Both the position numbers and the translations under genes were made by a program. The notes under the pieces are model-generated. The model did no database searches and had not been told where the DNA came from. It saw only the letters and a list, made by a program, of their open reading frames with translations. This document shows positions 22,162 through 28,795 of a stretch of 33,406 nucleotides of DNA, one piece after another. Within the stretch, counting starts at the first letter, position 1, and the number at the start of each line of letters is the position of its first letter. This DNA is from JAJTHJ01 sp046316025 (lineage in GTDB: Bacteria; Pseudomonadota; Gammaproteobacteria; Burkholderiales; Burkholderiaceae_F): NCBI GenBank assembly GCA_046316025.1, contig JBKCXU010000149.1:1-33406 (forward strand). The letters run 5' to 3'.

Positions 22162-22237
22162 TGGTGCGGGCGCCCGGGAACGATCCGAGGCCTCGACGTT
22201 GGCAACGTCGCGTGCTGCCGATTGACACCACGCCCGC
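22162..22237 (-). tRNA. tRNA-Gly(GCC), first of the array
   Basis: Acceptor GCGGGCG/CGCCCGC, A73, CCA; D-stem GTGT/GCAC with GG; anticodon stem CGACG/CGTCG, loop TTGCCAA (GCC); T-stem CTCGG/CCGGG with one wobble; T-loop ATCGTTC (A54/T58). First tRNA transcribed, about 90 bases after the boxA-like site. Confidence 0.93.
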
Positions 22238-22320
22238 ATTGGCCGGGCGGCGGCGCGGCACGGCGAGGCAAACCACAACCTCGCCGCCCGCGGTGCTCCG
22301 CCGCCCGGCCCGTTGGCAAT

Positions 22321-22339
22321 CCAAGTTGTTAAAGAGCTC
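22321..22339 (-). promoter_or_regulatory. rrn-type boxA antitermination site in the tRNA-array leader
   Basis: On the transcribed strand the sequence GAGCTCTTTAACAACTTGG contains GCTCTTTAACA (22327-22337), matching 11 bases of the ribosomal RNA operon boxA TGCTCTTTAACA as known from E. coli. BoxA recruits NusB/NusE to keep RNA polymerase elongating through long untranslated RNA. It lies between a terminator (22391-22432) and tRNA-Gly. No convincing promoter was recognised between the terminator and boxA. Confidence 0.75.
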
Positions 22340-22390
22340 CCGCCCGTTGGCGGGGTGCGCCCGTTGGCGCGTACGGCAAAGACCACTGCA

Positions 22391-22432
22391 AAAACAAAAA
22401 GCCCGGAGGACCATGAACGTCGCTCCGGGCTT
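22391..22432 (-). terminator. Rho-independent terminator upstream of the tRNA array
   Basis: On the minus strand an AAGCCCGGAG/CTCCGGGCTT stem (10 bp) with a 14-base loop is followed by TTTTGTTTTT-like sequence. It would end transcripts from the XRE-like gene or the small open frame before the array, or act as an attenuator overcome by antitermination. Confidence 0.85.
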
Positions 22433-22456
22433 GGGTGCCTGTTGGCCGAGGGTCGG

Positions 22457-22603
22457 CTAGGTGCCGGTCCCTCCGCCCGGATCGACGGTGCGCGGATCGC
22501 TATTGACCCACTGCCCGCGCGACAACGCCGGCTCATGGCCGAGCGCCGGCGCCGCGCCCCGGGGGCAGCGTGTCGCGATCGATAGCGATAAATAGCGGGT
22601 CAT
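22457..22603 (-). CDS. Possible 48-residue small protein
   Basis: An open frame starts MTRYLSLSIATRC and ends DPRTVDPGGGTGT. It is bounded downstream by the terminator at 22391-22432 and upstream by the XRE-like gene. No strong ribosome-binding site and no family recognised. It may equally be untranslated leader. The terminator directly behind it is the main reason to list it. Confidence 0.25.
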   Translation of the reverse strand: MTRYLSLSIATRCPRGAAPALGHEPALSRGQWVNSDPRTVDPGGGTGT

Positions 22604-22666
22604 GGTCGAAAGAGTTGCAGTGCTCTGTGCGGTGCGCGCCGGCACTCCGGCGAACGAGAAAGAATG

Positions 22667-22680
22667 CTAAAGCAGTTTAG
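22667..22680. promoter_or_regulatory. Operator-like inverted repeat after the XRE-like gene
   Basis: CTAAA-GCAG-TTTAG, a perfect 5-bp inverted repeat with a 4-base spacer. It differs by only two bases over 14 positions from the site at 23172-23185 directly before the XRE-like start codon. Two near-identical sites flanking a regulator gene suggest binding sites for it; the left one would sit upstream of the small frame and tRNA array. Confidence 0.55.
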
Positions 22681-22688
22681 CGCCGAGG

Positions 22689-23162
22689 TCAACGCACGCG
22701 CCGCAGCGCTGTTGCGCGGGCGCCACCCCGCGTCGTGGCCGGCGGGCGCGCGGCGGGCGCCGACTTGAGCAGCTCCGCGTGCAGCGCGTCCAGCAGCCGC
22801 TCCTTGGCGAGCTGCTTGTTGATGCGGAACAGCGTGAGGAACAACTGCACCGCGTTGCGTTCTTCGTCGTCGCCGTACGGCACCGCCGGCGGCAGCACCT
22901 TGACCGGCAGCCGCTCGGCGTCGCTCGCGTCGAGGCTGCCCTGCGGCATCCGGCACTTGCTTTCGATCTGGCGCGCCAGCTTCTCGCCAATGTGGCGGTG
23001 CTTGGACTTGAGCTGGCTCCAGTGCGCCGGGTTGACGTCGATCAGCCGCGCGAAGCTCGTCTCCGCGGTCCGCGCCCGCTCGTCGCCCTCCGCGCGCCAG
23101 CGGCGCACGAAGTGATCGCGCAGCAGCAGCGCGTTTTGCAGGCGGATGTCGGCGAGGTCCAT
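22689..23162 (-). CDS. Predicted DNA-binding regulator (lambda-repressor-like HTH)
   Basis: A 157-residue protein. Residues about 30-80 (TSFARLIDVNPAHWSQLKSKHRHIGEKLARQIESKCRMPQGSLD) read like a five-helix Cro/C1-type DNA-binding domain, with the recognition-helix region around PAHWSQLK. The C-terminal half (VQLFLTLFRINKQLAKERLLDALHAELLK) is helical and may dimerise. Similar phage-repressor-like proteins are common in betaproteobacteria. It is the gene immediately upstream of the tRNA/rtcB locus on the same strand and is flanked by two matching operator-like repeats, so autoregulation, and perhaps control of the locus, is inferred. Confidence 0.75.
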   Translation of the reverse strand: MDLADIRLQNALLLRDHFVRRWRAEGDERARTAETSFARLIDVNPAHWSQLKSKHRHIGEKLARQIESKCRMPQGSLDASDAERLPVKVLPPAVPYGDDEERNAVQLFLTLFRINKQLAKERLLDALHAELLKSAPAARPPATTRGGARATALRRVR

Positions 23163-23171
23163 CTCGCAATG

Positions 23172-23185
23172 CTAAAGCGGTTTAC
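23172..23185. promoter_or_regulatory. Operator-like inverted repeat before the XRE-like gene
   Basis: CTAAA-GCGG-TTTAC, an imperfect inverted repeat ending 10 bases before the start codon of the XRE-like regulator and matching the downstream site at 22667-22680. The position fits autorepression. Confidence 0.55.
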
Positions 23186-23279
23186 GGGGGCGTGCCGGCG
23201 GCGCGGCGTGATCTCAGTGACACGGCGCGGCAGCTTGTACTTGTTGCCTTTGCGGCGGTGCGACTCCGGGCCAGCGTTC

Positions 23280-23320
23280 CTCCCTCACCCCAACGCCTCT
23301 CCCGGGGGGAGAGGGGCTTT
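23280..23320. repeat. Partial GC-rich repeat-family fragment
   Basis: CCTCACCCCAACGCCTCTCCCGG followed by a G-rich complement GGGGGAGAGGGG forms a short hairpin similar to the halves of the other palindromes in this window. It lies between the XRE-like gene and the hipA 3' end. The rest of 23186-23364 shows no gene. Confidence 0.5.
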
Positions 23321-23364
23321 ACAGAGCTGGCCGGCGCAACCCGGGTGCCGCACGGCAAATCGAA

Positions 23365-24694
23365 TCACCCCATCTGCGCCCGCAGCGATGGGCTGGCCAC
23401 GTCTTCGATCTGCCGAAAGGCTGCCGCGGCCTGGCGTGCCAAATCCTCCGACACGCCCAGGCGTCGAACCGCGCGCGCCATTGCCCCACGACCGCCCAGA
23501 TCGAGCTCACGATCCCTAACGCCTCGCGCCGCGATAAGCCAAACGCCTGGCAGCGCGTCAGCGCGTTGTCGATCGTCGCCGCGCGGCCGTCGGTGCCGAC
23601 ACCGAGGTGCAATGTGCGCTCGTAACTCGCGCTCGGCCGGGGGACGACGTCGTACAACGGGCTCAGCCGCCAGCCCCCGAGGTGCGTGTCGAAGACGAAG
23701 CCGTGGTTGCGCAGATGGTCGTCGTCGTTGCTGACGAGCACGTTGAACACCATCCGCGAGAACAACTCGCGCAAGTCGGCGCGGATCGCGCTGCGGTGGC
23801 AGTAGCGCTCGATCGCGCGCGCCAGGTCGGCGTAGCTGCGGGCGATCGACTCCGACTCATCGCAGCCGACCAGCGTCAAGCCGCTGACGAAGCCGAGCCG
23901 TTTCTCCACCCGGCCCGGTGCGCGCGCGGTGGCGCCAATCTCCGCCCAGGCCACGGCCTCGCCCCTGGCCGCCCAGTAGCGATCGAAGCGCCGCACCAGC
24001 AGCACGCGGCGCACGCCCACATCCTTGATGCCCACCTGCGGGACGGTGAGCCCGCACTCGCGCGCCAGCCGCAAGGTGGCCCACTCCAGGTCGGTCACGC
24101 TGTAACGCTGTAGCGATCCGTGCGGGAGGGAAACTTGGCCACCCAGCCCACGCCGGCATCGTCCACCACGGCGGCCTTGGGCCTTGCGCCGCCCAGCGAC
24201 ACCCCGGCCCCCAACAGTGCCGCCAGTTCCTCCGGCACCGGTCGCCCGGCCTCGACGGCCTCTGCCGCATCGAGCAGGCCTTGCAGTTGCAGGACGGCTC
24301 CGGCGACGCTGTGCGGCGGGGCGTCCAGCGTTGCGCGGATGTCCAACGCCCCCACGCGGTTGCTGCCCGCTGCGAGCAGGTAGGTCGACTCCGGCAAACC
24401 GTTTGCCTCGGCCTTCACGCGGGCTTCGATCACGCGGCGGCCCCAGGCATCGGGCGCGGCATCGCGAATGCCGCCAAACAGCGTCAACCCCGGCTGCGGA
24501 AAAACGTAGCTCTCCGCGCCCGGCAGCGCGAGGCTCACCGGGTCCACCGCCAGCGCATCGGGCCGTTGCCGACACTTGCTGCCCTACGCAAACGAAGACG
24601 CCGACAGCGTGGTGCCGGCTTCGGTCGGCTCCAGCAATCCCGCCGGCACCCAATCGCCGTCGAGGTGGGCAAAGACCGCGAGCTTCGTGGCCAT
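23365..24694 (-). pseudogene. hipA: hipA-like kinase gene, triply disrupted
   Basis: A HipA-family Ser/Thr kinase (toxin of a HipBA-type pair) is recognisable over about 440 residues but split across frames. From ATG 24692-24694 the N-terminus (MATKLAVFAHLDGDWVPAGL) hits an in-frame TAG at 24584-24586 where relatives have Tyr or another sense codon. The frame then continues through LFGGIRDAAPDAWGRR and SLGGARPKA to KFPSRTDRYSV. An 8-base tandem duplication (24097-24104 and 24105-24112) breaks the frame there; the next frame resumes at VTDLEWATLRLARECGL through NVLVSNDDDHLRNHGFVFD. Near the 3' end one base appears lost (DAW then GVSEDLARQ). The reading suggests an inactive toxin; read-through or reversion of the 8-mer alone would not restore it. 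Confidence 0.9.
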
Positions 24695-25035
24695 CAAAAG
24701 TCCAGTTCCTGGCGCTCGGCCGCGGTCAGTCCGCGCACGCGCCGGCCGCGCTCGCGCTGCGTCAGCGCCGCCAGCGACGGCTCGTCTTCCGCGAGCAAAG
24801 CCTTCAACTCCACGCCCGCGGCAAGCGCCTCCAGGTAGCGCAGCACCCGCCCCAGCGCCACACCGGGATCGCCGCTTTCCAGCCGGTACGCCGTGTTGCG
24901 CGAGATGCCCGCACGCAACGCCGCCTCGCTCTGCTTGAGCCGGCGCGCATGACGCAGCCGCGCCAACAGCGCCCCAATGCGCTTGGCCTCGGCGAGGCGG
25001 CTCTGCGGGACGACCGCGGACTGATCGACTTTCAT
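24694..25035 (-). CDS. hipB: HipB-like XRE-family antitoxin/regulator
   Basis: A 113-residue protein with an XRE helix-turn-helix (about 18-72): IGALLARLRHARRLKQSEAALRAGISRNTAYRLESGDPGVALGRVLRYLEAL. The C-terminus (RERGRRVRGLTAAERQELDF) is basic then acidic. I chose ATG 25033-25035; a TTG three codons upstream is an alternative. Its stop overlaps the hipA start as TGATG, the usual coupled hipBA layout. With hipA broken, the gene may remain only as an autoregulated DNA-binding protein. Confidence 0.9.
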   Translation of the reverse strand: MKVDQSAVVPQSRLAEAKRIGALLARLRHARRLKQSEAALRAGISRNTAYRLESGDPGVALGRVLRYLEALAAGVELKALLAEDEPSLAALTQRERGRRVRGLTAAERQELDF

Positions 25036-25086
25036 GATCGACAAAAAATGCTTTAACGATTTAATGATCGATTATTGATCCATTGA
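25036..25086 (-). promoter_or_regulatory. AT-rich hipB promoter/operator region
   Basis: The first 50 bases upstream of hipB are far more AT-rich than the surroundings and contain an imperfect inverted repeat GATCGAT-T-ATTGATC (25066-25080) and a TTTAACGATTTAA near-palindrome (about 25052-25064). This is typical of an autoregulated XRE operator. Exact promoter boxes were not assigned. Confidence 0.4.
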
Positions 25087-25134
25087 TTTCGCGACTATCC
25101 ACGACCAGCGCCGGTCGGTGATTGGCCCTACTGG

Positions 25135-26772
25135 CTAGTCTTGCGCCGGCCTTTGCGCGGCCAGATCGGCGGCAATCAGCCGGAACTGCTCCAGCGCCGC
25201 CTCCAGGTCTTCGACGATCTCTTGCGCGATCGCCTCGGGCGGGGGCAGGTTGTCGCTGTCGGCGAGGCTCGCATCCTTGAGCCAGAAGATGTCGAGGCTC
25301 GCCTTGTCGCGGGCGATGAGTTCGTCGTAGCTGTAGGCGCGCCAGCGGCCGTTTGCGCCGCGCTCGCCCCCACCCCCACCCTCCCCCGCAGGCGGGGGAG
25401 GGAGTAACCCCCTCCCCTGCGAAGCGGGGGAGGGCTGGGGTGGGGGCGTGGGTCCTCCATCCCGGTGAGGCTCATGGTCAGCGTTCGGGCGGTGCCCCGC
25501 TTCGTCAAACCAAGTCGCCCTGCGCTCGTGCCGGTTGGCCGGGTTGTACAGCCGCACAAACTCGTCCAGGTCCGCCCGCTTGAGCGGGTTGGTCTTCAGC
25601 GTGTAGTGCTTGTTGGTGCGCAGGTCGTAGATCCACAGTTGACGCGTGCTGGGCGTGTCCGACGCCGGCCGCTTGTCGAAGAACAGCACGTTCGCCTTGA
25701 CCCCTTGCGCGTAGAACAGGCCCGTCGGCAGCCGTAGCAGCGTATGCACGTCGCACTCGTGCAGCAGCTTGCGGCGGATGGTCTCACCGGCGCCGCCTTC
25801 GAAGAGCACGTTGTCCGGCACCACCACCGCTGCGCGGCCGTGGGTCTTGAGCAGCGTCTTGATGTGCTGCACGAAGTTCAGTTGCTTGTTGCTGGTGGTG
25901 GCCCAGAAGTCGTCGCGCTCGACGATGTCTTTCTCGGTCGTCGTGCGGCCGTCTTCGCCGACGATCATCGTGCTGGACTTCTTGCCGAACGGCGGATTGG
26001 CCAAAACAACATCAAATCGTTCGCCAGGGTCGGCCGCCAGCGCATCGGCCACGCGCACCGGCACGTTCTTGTCCGAGCCGATGCCGTGCAGCAGCAGGTT
26101 CATCGCGCACACGCGCGCGGTGGCTTGCACCAGCTCCCAGCCGCGAAATGCGCTCTCCTTGAGGTGGCGCTTCTCTTCGCGGGTGAGGTTGGGGTTGTGC
26201 TGCGCGATGGTGTTGTGCGCGGTGAAGAGAAAGCCGCCGGTGCCGCAGGCCGGGTCGCACACCGTCTCGCCGGGGCGGGGGGCGATGCAATCGACCATCG
26301 CCTGGATCAGCGCGCGCGGCGTGAAGTACTGGCCGGCGCCGGACTTGATGTCCTGCGCGTTGCGCTCCAACAGGCCTTCGTAGGCATCGCCTTTGACGTC
26401 GGTGCCCAGCGCCGACCAGTCTTCGGCGTCGATCAGATCGACGATCACCCGCCGCAGCTTGGCCGGGTCCTGAAACTTGTTCTGCGCCTTGGCGAAGATC
26501 AGCCCCAGCGTGCCGGCGCGCTTGCCCAGCTCTTCCAGCGTGTGGCGGTAGTGGTCGAACAGATCATCGCCGTCCTTGGCCAGCAGCGCAGGCCAGGCGT
26601 AGGCCGCGGGCACGGGGCTCGGCTGGTTGTGCGGCGGGCGGCTGCGCTCGTCGGCCATCTTGAGGAACAGCAGGTAGGTGAGCTGCTCGACATAGTCGCC
26701 ATAGCTCATCCCGTCGTCGCGCAGGACGTTGCAGTAGTTCCAGAGCTTTTGGACGAGGGTGGCAGCGTTCAT
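25135..26772 (-). CDS. hsdM: HsdM, type I restriction-modification N6-adenine methyltransferase
   Basis: A 545-residue methylase subunit. N-terminal HsdM domain (NAATLVQKLWNYCNVLRDDGMSYGDYVEQLTYLLFLKMADE), the QYFTPRALIQAMVD segment, SAM motif DPACGTGGF (about 173-181) and catalytic NPPF (259-262). ATG 26770-26772 matches the conserved family start; an in-frame GTG two codons upstream overlaps the previous stop. Residues about 441-470 are a Pro/Gly-rich insertion encoded by a GC-rich palindromic repeat (25362-25449), outside the catalytic core. It is about 3.8 kb downstream of hsdS, with five other genes or remnants between, which is unusual for a type I operon. Confidence 0.95.
   Translation of the reverse strand: MNAATLVQKLWNYCNVLRDDGMSYGDYVEQLTYLLFLKMADERSRPPHNQPSPVPAAYAWPALLAKDGDDLFDHYRHTLEELGKRAGTLGLIFAKAQNKFQDPAKLRRVIVDLIDAEDWSALGTDVKGDAYEGLLERNAQDIKSGAGQYFTPRALIQAMVDCIAPRPGETVCDPACGTGGFLFTAHNTIAQHNPNLTREEKRHLKESAFRGWELVQATARVCAMNLLLHGIGSDKNVPVRVADALAADPGERFDVVLANPPFGKKSSTMIVGEDGRTTTEKDIVERDDFWATTSNKQLNFVQHIKTLLKTHGRAAVVVPDNVLFEGGAGETIRRKLLHECDVHTLLRLPTGLFYAQGVKANVLFFDKRPASDTPSTRQLWIYDLRTNKHYTLKTNPLKRADLDEFVRLYNPANRHERRATWFDEAGHRPNADHEPHRDGGPTPPPQPSPASQGRGLLPPPPAGEGGGGGERGANGRWRAYSYDELIARDKASLDIFWLKDASLADSDNLPPPEAIAQEIVEDLEAALEQFRLIAADLAAQRPAQD
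25362..25449. repeat. GC-rich palindromic repeat inserted in frame within hsdM
   Basis: Arms rich in CCCCCACC/GGTGGGGG are complementary around a short turn, and the right half is nearly identical over 40 bases to the element at the ubiB end (79-119). Translation through it gives a Pro/Gly/Glu-rich segment (PTPPPQPSPASQGRG) that relatives of HsdM lack, and the reading frame is preserved. Confidence 0.85.
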
Positions 26773-26774
26773 CG

Positions 26775-28232
26775 TCACGCCCAGTAGGGGATGTACTCGG
26801 CGAACTTCCTTCCACTGCCCATGTCCTTGCGCCTGATCCGGCCGGCCTCTACCGCGTCACTGATGAGGTTGGTGATCTGGTTACGGGTCTTGTCATGAAG
26901 GTGAAATCGCCGACGTAGCGTCGTATTCGTCAGGGTCTTGCTCGACAGATACTGCAGCACGGCGTGCTGGTAGCACGCCTCGATCCGCTCGGATGTAGAC
27001 ATATCGGCGAACTTGCGCGGCGCGCCGATGGTCACGCGGAAGGCGTTGTCCTGCGGCGCCAGCACGAGGGGCGGCAGTCCGAACAACTCGATCGCCGTCA
27101 CGACTTTCTGGAAGCCGGTGCCGCGTTCCTCGCAGATCCGGAAGCGCCGGAACGACGAGGCCAGTTTCTCGTTGCGCGACTCCGGCGTCGTGCCGATCAG
27201 CCGGTCGGGCTTCTTGCCCGGCAGCAATGCTCCCGGACTGGTGATCTCGATGCGGTCGTCGTAGATCTCGACCATCGGGCCGGCACCGCCGACCGAAAAG
27301 TCCTGGTGGATCAGCGCGTTCGCAATCAGCTCGCGCAATGCAATCTCGGGGTACATCGCCACCTCGGTCCGCAGCGCCTGCTGGATGACCTCGGAATGCG
27401 GCAGCACACGCTTCAGGTGCCCGATCAGGCCTTCGAAGCCAACCGCGTAGCCGCGCTGGCCCGCAAGCTCGTCGACGGTGTTGACCTTGTTCGTGCCGCG
27501 GTAGCGGATCACCCGGATACGCTTCCGGTCCAGCGACGGGAACTCATCCAGCTTCTTCGCCGCAGCGACCGCCCCGAAGTTCGTGATGTAGAAACCGCGT
27601 CCCTCGGCCACCGCGAGGCCCTCGGCGAGAAGCCAGGCTTCCAGGTTGTCGTCGCCTTCTGGCAGCGGGCGTTGCAGCAAGGCTGCGATGGCCTCCAGAT
27701 CCAGCAGACGCACGACCTCCGACAGGTCGATGAGCGGCGATGCGCGCAGTTCTTCCCAGCGCGGCGACGCGCTGTTGAGCATCAAGGCACCGACCTCCTG
27801 CCGCGACGCCTTGCGCGTCGTGCCGCCGGAGCGAATCCAGGCCTCTTCGATACCTTTGCCGCGCCGATGCACCGGCTTCACCGCCTGCTCGGGCACCCGG
27901 ACGAGCAGCACCGAGACCCCCCGATACTCCACCGCCGCATGGTCGATGGCCACAGGGGGATCGACGGCGTCGCGGCCCAGGTTGGCCAGGGTGTTCGCTA
28001 CCCCGGCAATGTCCTGAGCATCGATGCCCAGCGGCATGCCGTCGTCGTTGACGCCGAAGACCAGCGTGCCACCGTTGGGATGGTTGGCAAACGCCATCAG
28101 GTGCTCGGCCAGCCGTTCCTTTCTGTCCGAGAGCCGGGCCTTCCAGTCGATCTCGTTGGCCTCGTGCGGCAGCGGGCTCAGGCTCTCCTCCAGAGCCTGC
28201 ATCGCCGCCTTCACCCAGTGCTTCGTGGCCAT
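26775..28232 (-). CDS. AlbA_2/Schlafen-type ATP-binding protein (COG2865-like)
   Basis: A 485-residue protein: an N-terminal AlbA_2 (Schlafen-related) domain (about 27-145; EIDWKARLSDRKERLAEHLMAFANHPNGGTLVFGV and AWIRSGGTTRKASRQE), a middle region, a GHKL-like ATPase segment with the N-box RELIANALIHQDFS (E301, N305) and IYDDRIEITSPG (about 323-334), and a C-terminal winged-helix-like tail. The family often accompanies type I restriction genes and other defence islands. The stop overlaps the hsdM start region, so the two are co-translated. Role, regulator or effector, is not established. Confidence 0.88.
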   Translation of the reverse strand: MATKHWVKAAMQALEESLSPLPHEANEIDWKARLSDRKERLAEHLMAFANHPNGGTLVFGVNDDGMPLGIDAQDIAGVANTLANLGRDAVDPPVAIDHAAVEYRGVSVLLVRVPEQAVKPVHRRGKGIEEAWIRSGGTTRKASRQEVGALMLNSASPRWEELRASPLIDLSEVVRLLDLEAIAALLQRPLPEGDDNLEAWLLAEGLAVAEGRGFYITNFGAVAAAKKLDEFPSLDRKRIRVIRYRGTNKVNTVDELAGQRGYAVGFEGLIGHLKRVLPHSEVIQQALRTEVAMYPEIALRELIANALIHQDFSVGGAGPMVEIYDDRIEITSPGALLPGKKPDRLIGTTPESRNEKLASSFRRFRICEERGTGFQKVVTAIELFGLPPLVLAPQDNAFRVTIGAPRKFADMSTSERIEACYQHAVLQYLSSKTLTNTTLRRRFHLHDKTRNQITNLISDAVEAGRIRRKDMGSGRKFAEYIPYWA

Positions 28233-28410
28233 TTGATAACAAGTCGTTGATTTAAGAAGGAGTTTCAGGCTTTTCCGGATTCAGATGTGATGCGGCCTTC
28301 CGCTCGACATCGCCGCCCCAACCGCCGGCAGACTCTCCGCGTGTGATGCCAAGCCATTGACTTGAAAGGCTCGATTGTCGCCGTCCGGTTTCGGATGTGA
28401 AAGGCCGGTA

Positions 28411-28545
28411 AAGATCAGCCCCAGCGCGCCGTCGCGCTTGCCCAGCTCTTCGAGCGTGTGGCGGTAGCGGTCGAACAGCGCATCGTCGTCGCGCAGGACG
28501 TTGCAGTAGCTCCAAGGCTGTTGGAACGAGGGTGGAGGTGTTCAC
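28411..28545 (-). pseudogene. Remnant of an hsdM 5' end with an internal deletion
   Basis: Bases 28411-28545 repeat, with substitutions, two separate parts of the intact hsdM. One is the first about 23 codons (GTG in place of ATG, through TGGAGCTACTGCAACGTCCT) and the other is the stretch encoding LFDHYRHTLEELGKRAGTLGLIF. About 50 codons between them are missing. It has no continuing methylase sequence. It is evidence of an earlier or duplicated hsdM upstream of the current one. Confidence 0.8.
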
Positions 28546-28696
28546 GGCGCGGGCGAGGCTGGGTGCTTGCAGGGATGGAGCGGAACGAGAGGTTGTTAGC
28601 GCACACTTGCGTGGAACGCATTGCCCATTGAAGCCGCCCACCAGCCCTGGCCGCGCGCAGCCACGGAGCGCGGCCATTGGTAGAAGGCGCCCACCC

Positions 28697-28738
28697 GCTT
28701 TGTTAGCCGTCGTCTTCCGATAACACCACTAACAAAGC
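28697..28738. repeat. 10-bp inverted repeat around a 22-base spacer
   Basis: GCTTTGTTAG (28697-28706) and CTAACAAAGC (28729-28738) are perfect complements. The element lies in the non-coding strip between the hsdM remnant and the COG2865-type remnant, 14 bases from another palindrome. Possible protein-binding site, terminator stem or insertion scar. Confidence 0.6.
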
Positions 28739-28752
28739 CAAGCTCTTGTTGT

Positions 28753-28766
28753 GTAAAAGCTTTTAC
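28753..28766. promoter_or_regulatory. Perfect 14-bp AT-rich palindrome
   Basis: GTAAAAGCTTTTAC reads identically on both strands in a locally AT-rich patch. It resembles an operator half-site pair for a small dimeric repressor. No neighbouring regulator is obvious. Confidence 0.4.
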
Positions 28767-28795
28767 TCGTTCCATTGATTGTTTGGGCGGTCGAT

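Noticed and set aside
17600..22300. tRNA array as part of a prophage
   Set aside because: No capsid, terminase, tail, integrase or lysis gene is near; the protein genes are RNA-repair-like. A former phage origin of the tRNAs remains possible but unsupported.
22338..22400. Promoter for the tRNA array
   Set aside because: I could not find -35 and -10 elements with acceptable spacing between terminator and boxA, so none is called.
24095..24547. 150-codon frame as a separate intact gene
   Set aside because: It is the middle N-terminal portion of hipA between the nonsense codon and the 8-base duplication, not an independent protein.
28246..28410. Pair of diverged direct repeats (TTGATTTAAGAAGG.. 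and TTGACTTGAAAGG..)
   Set aside because: Similarity is partial and broken; could reflect duplication of the hsdM upstream region, but too weak to list as a feature.
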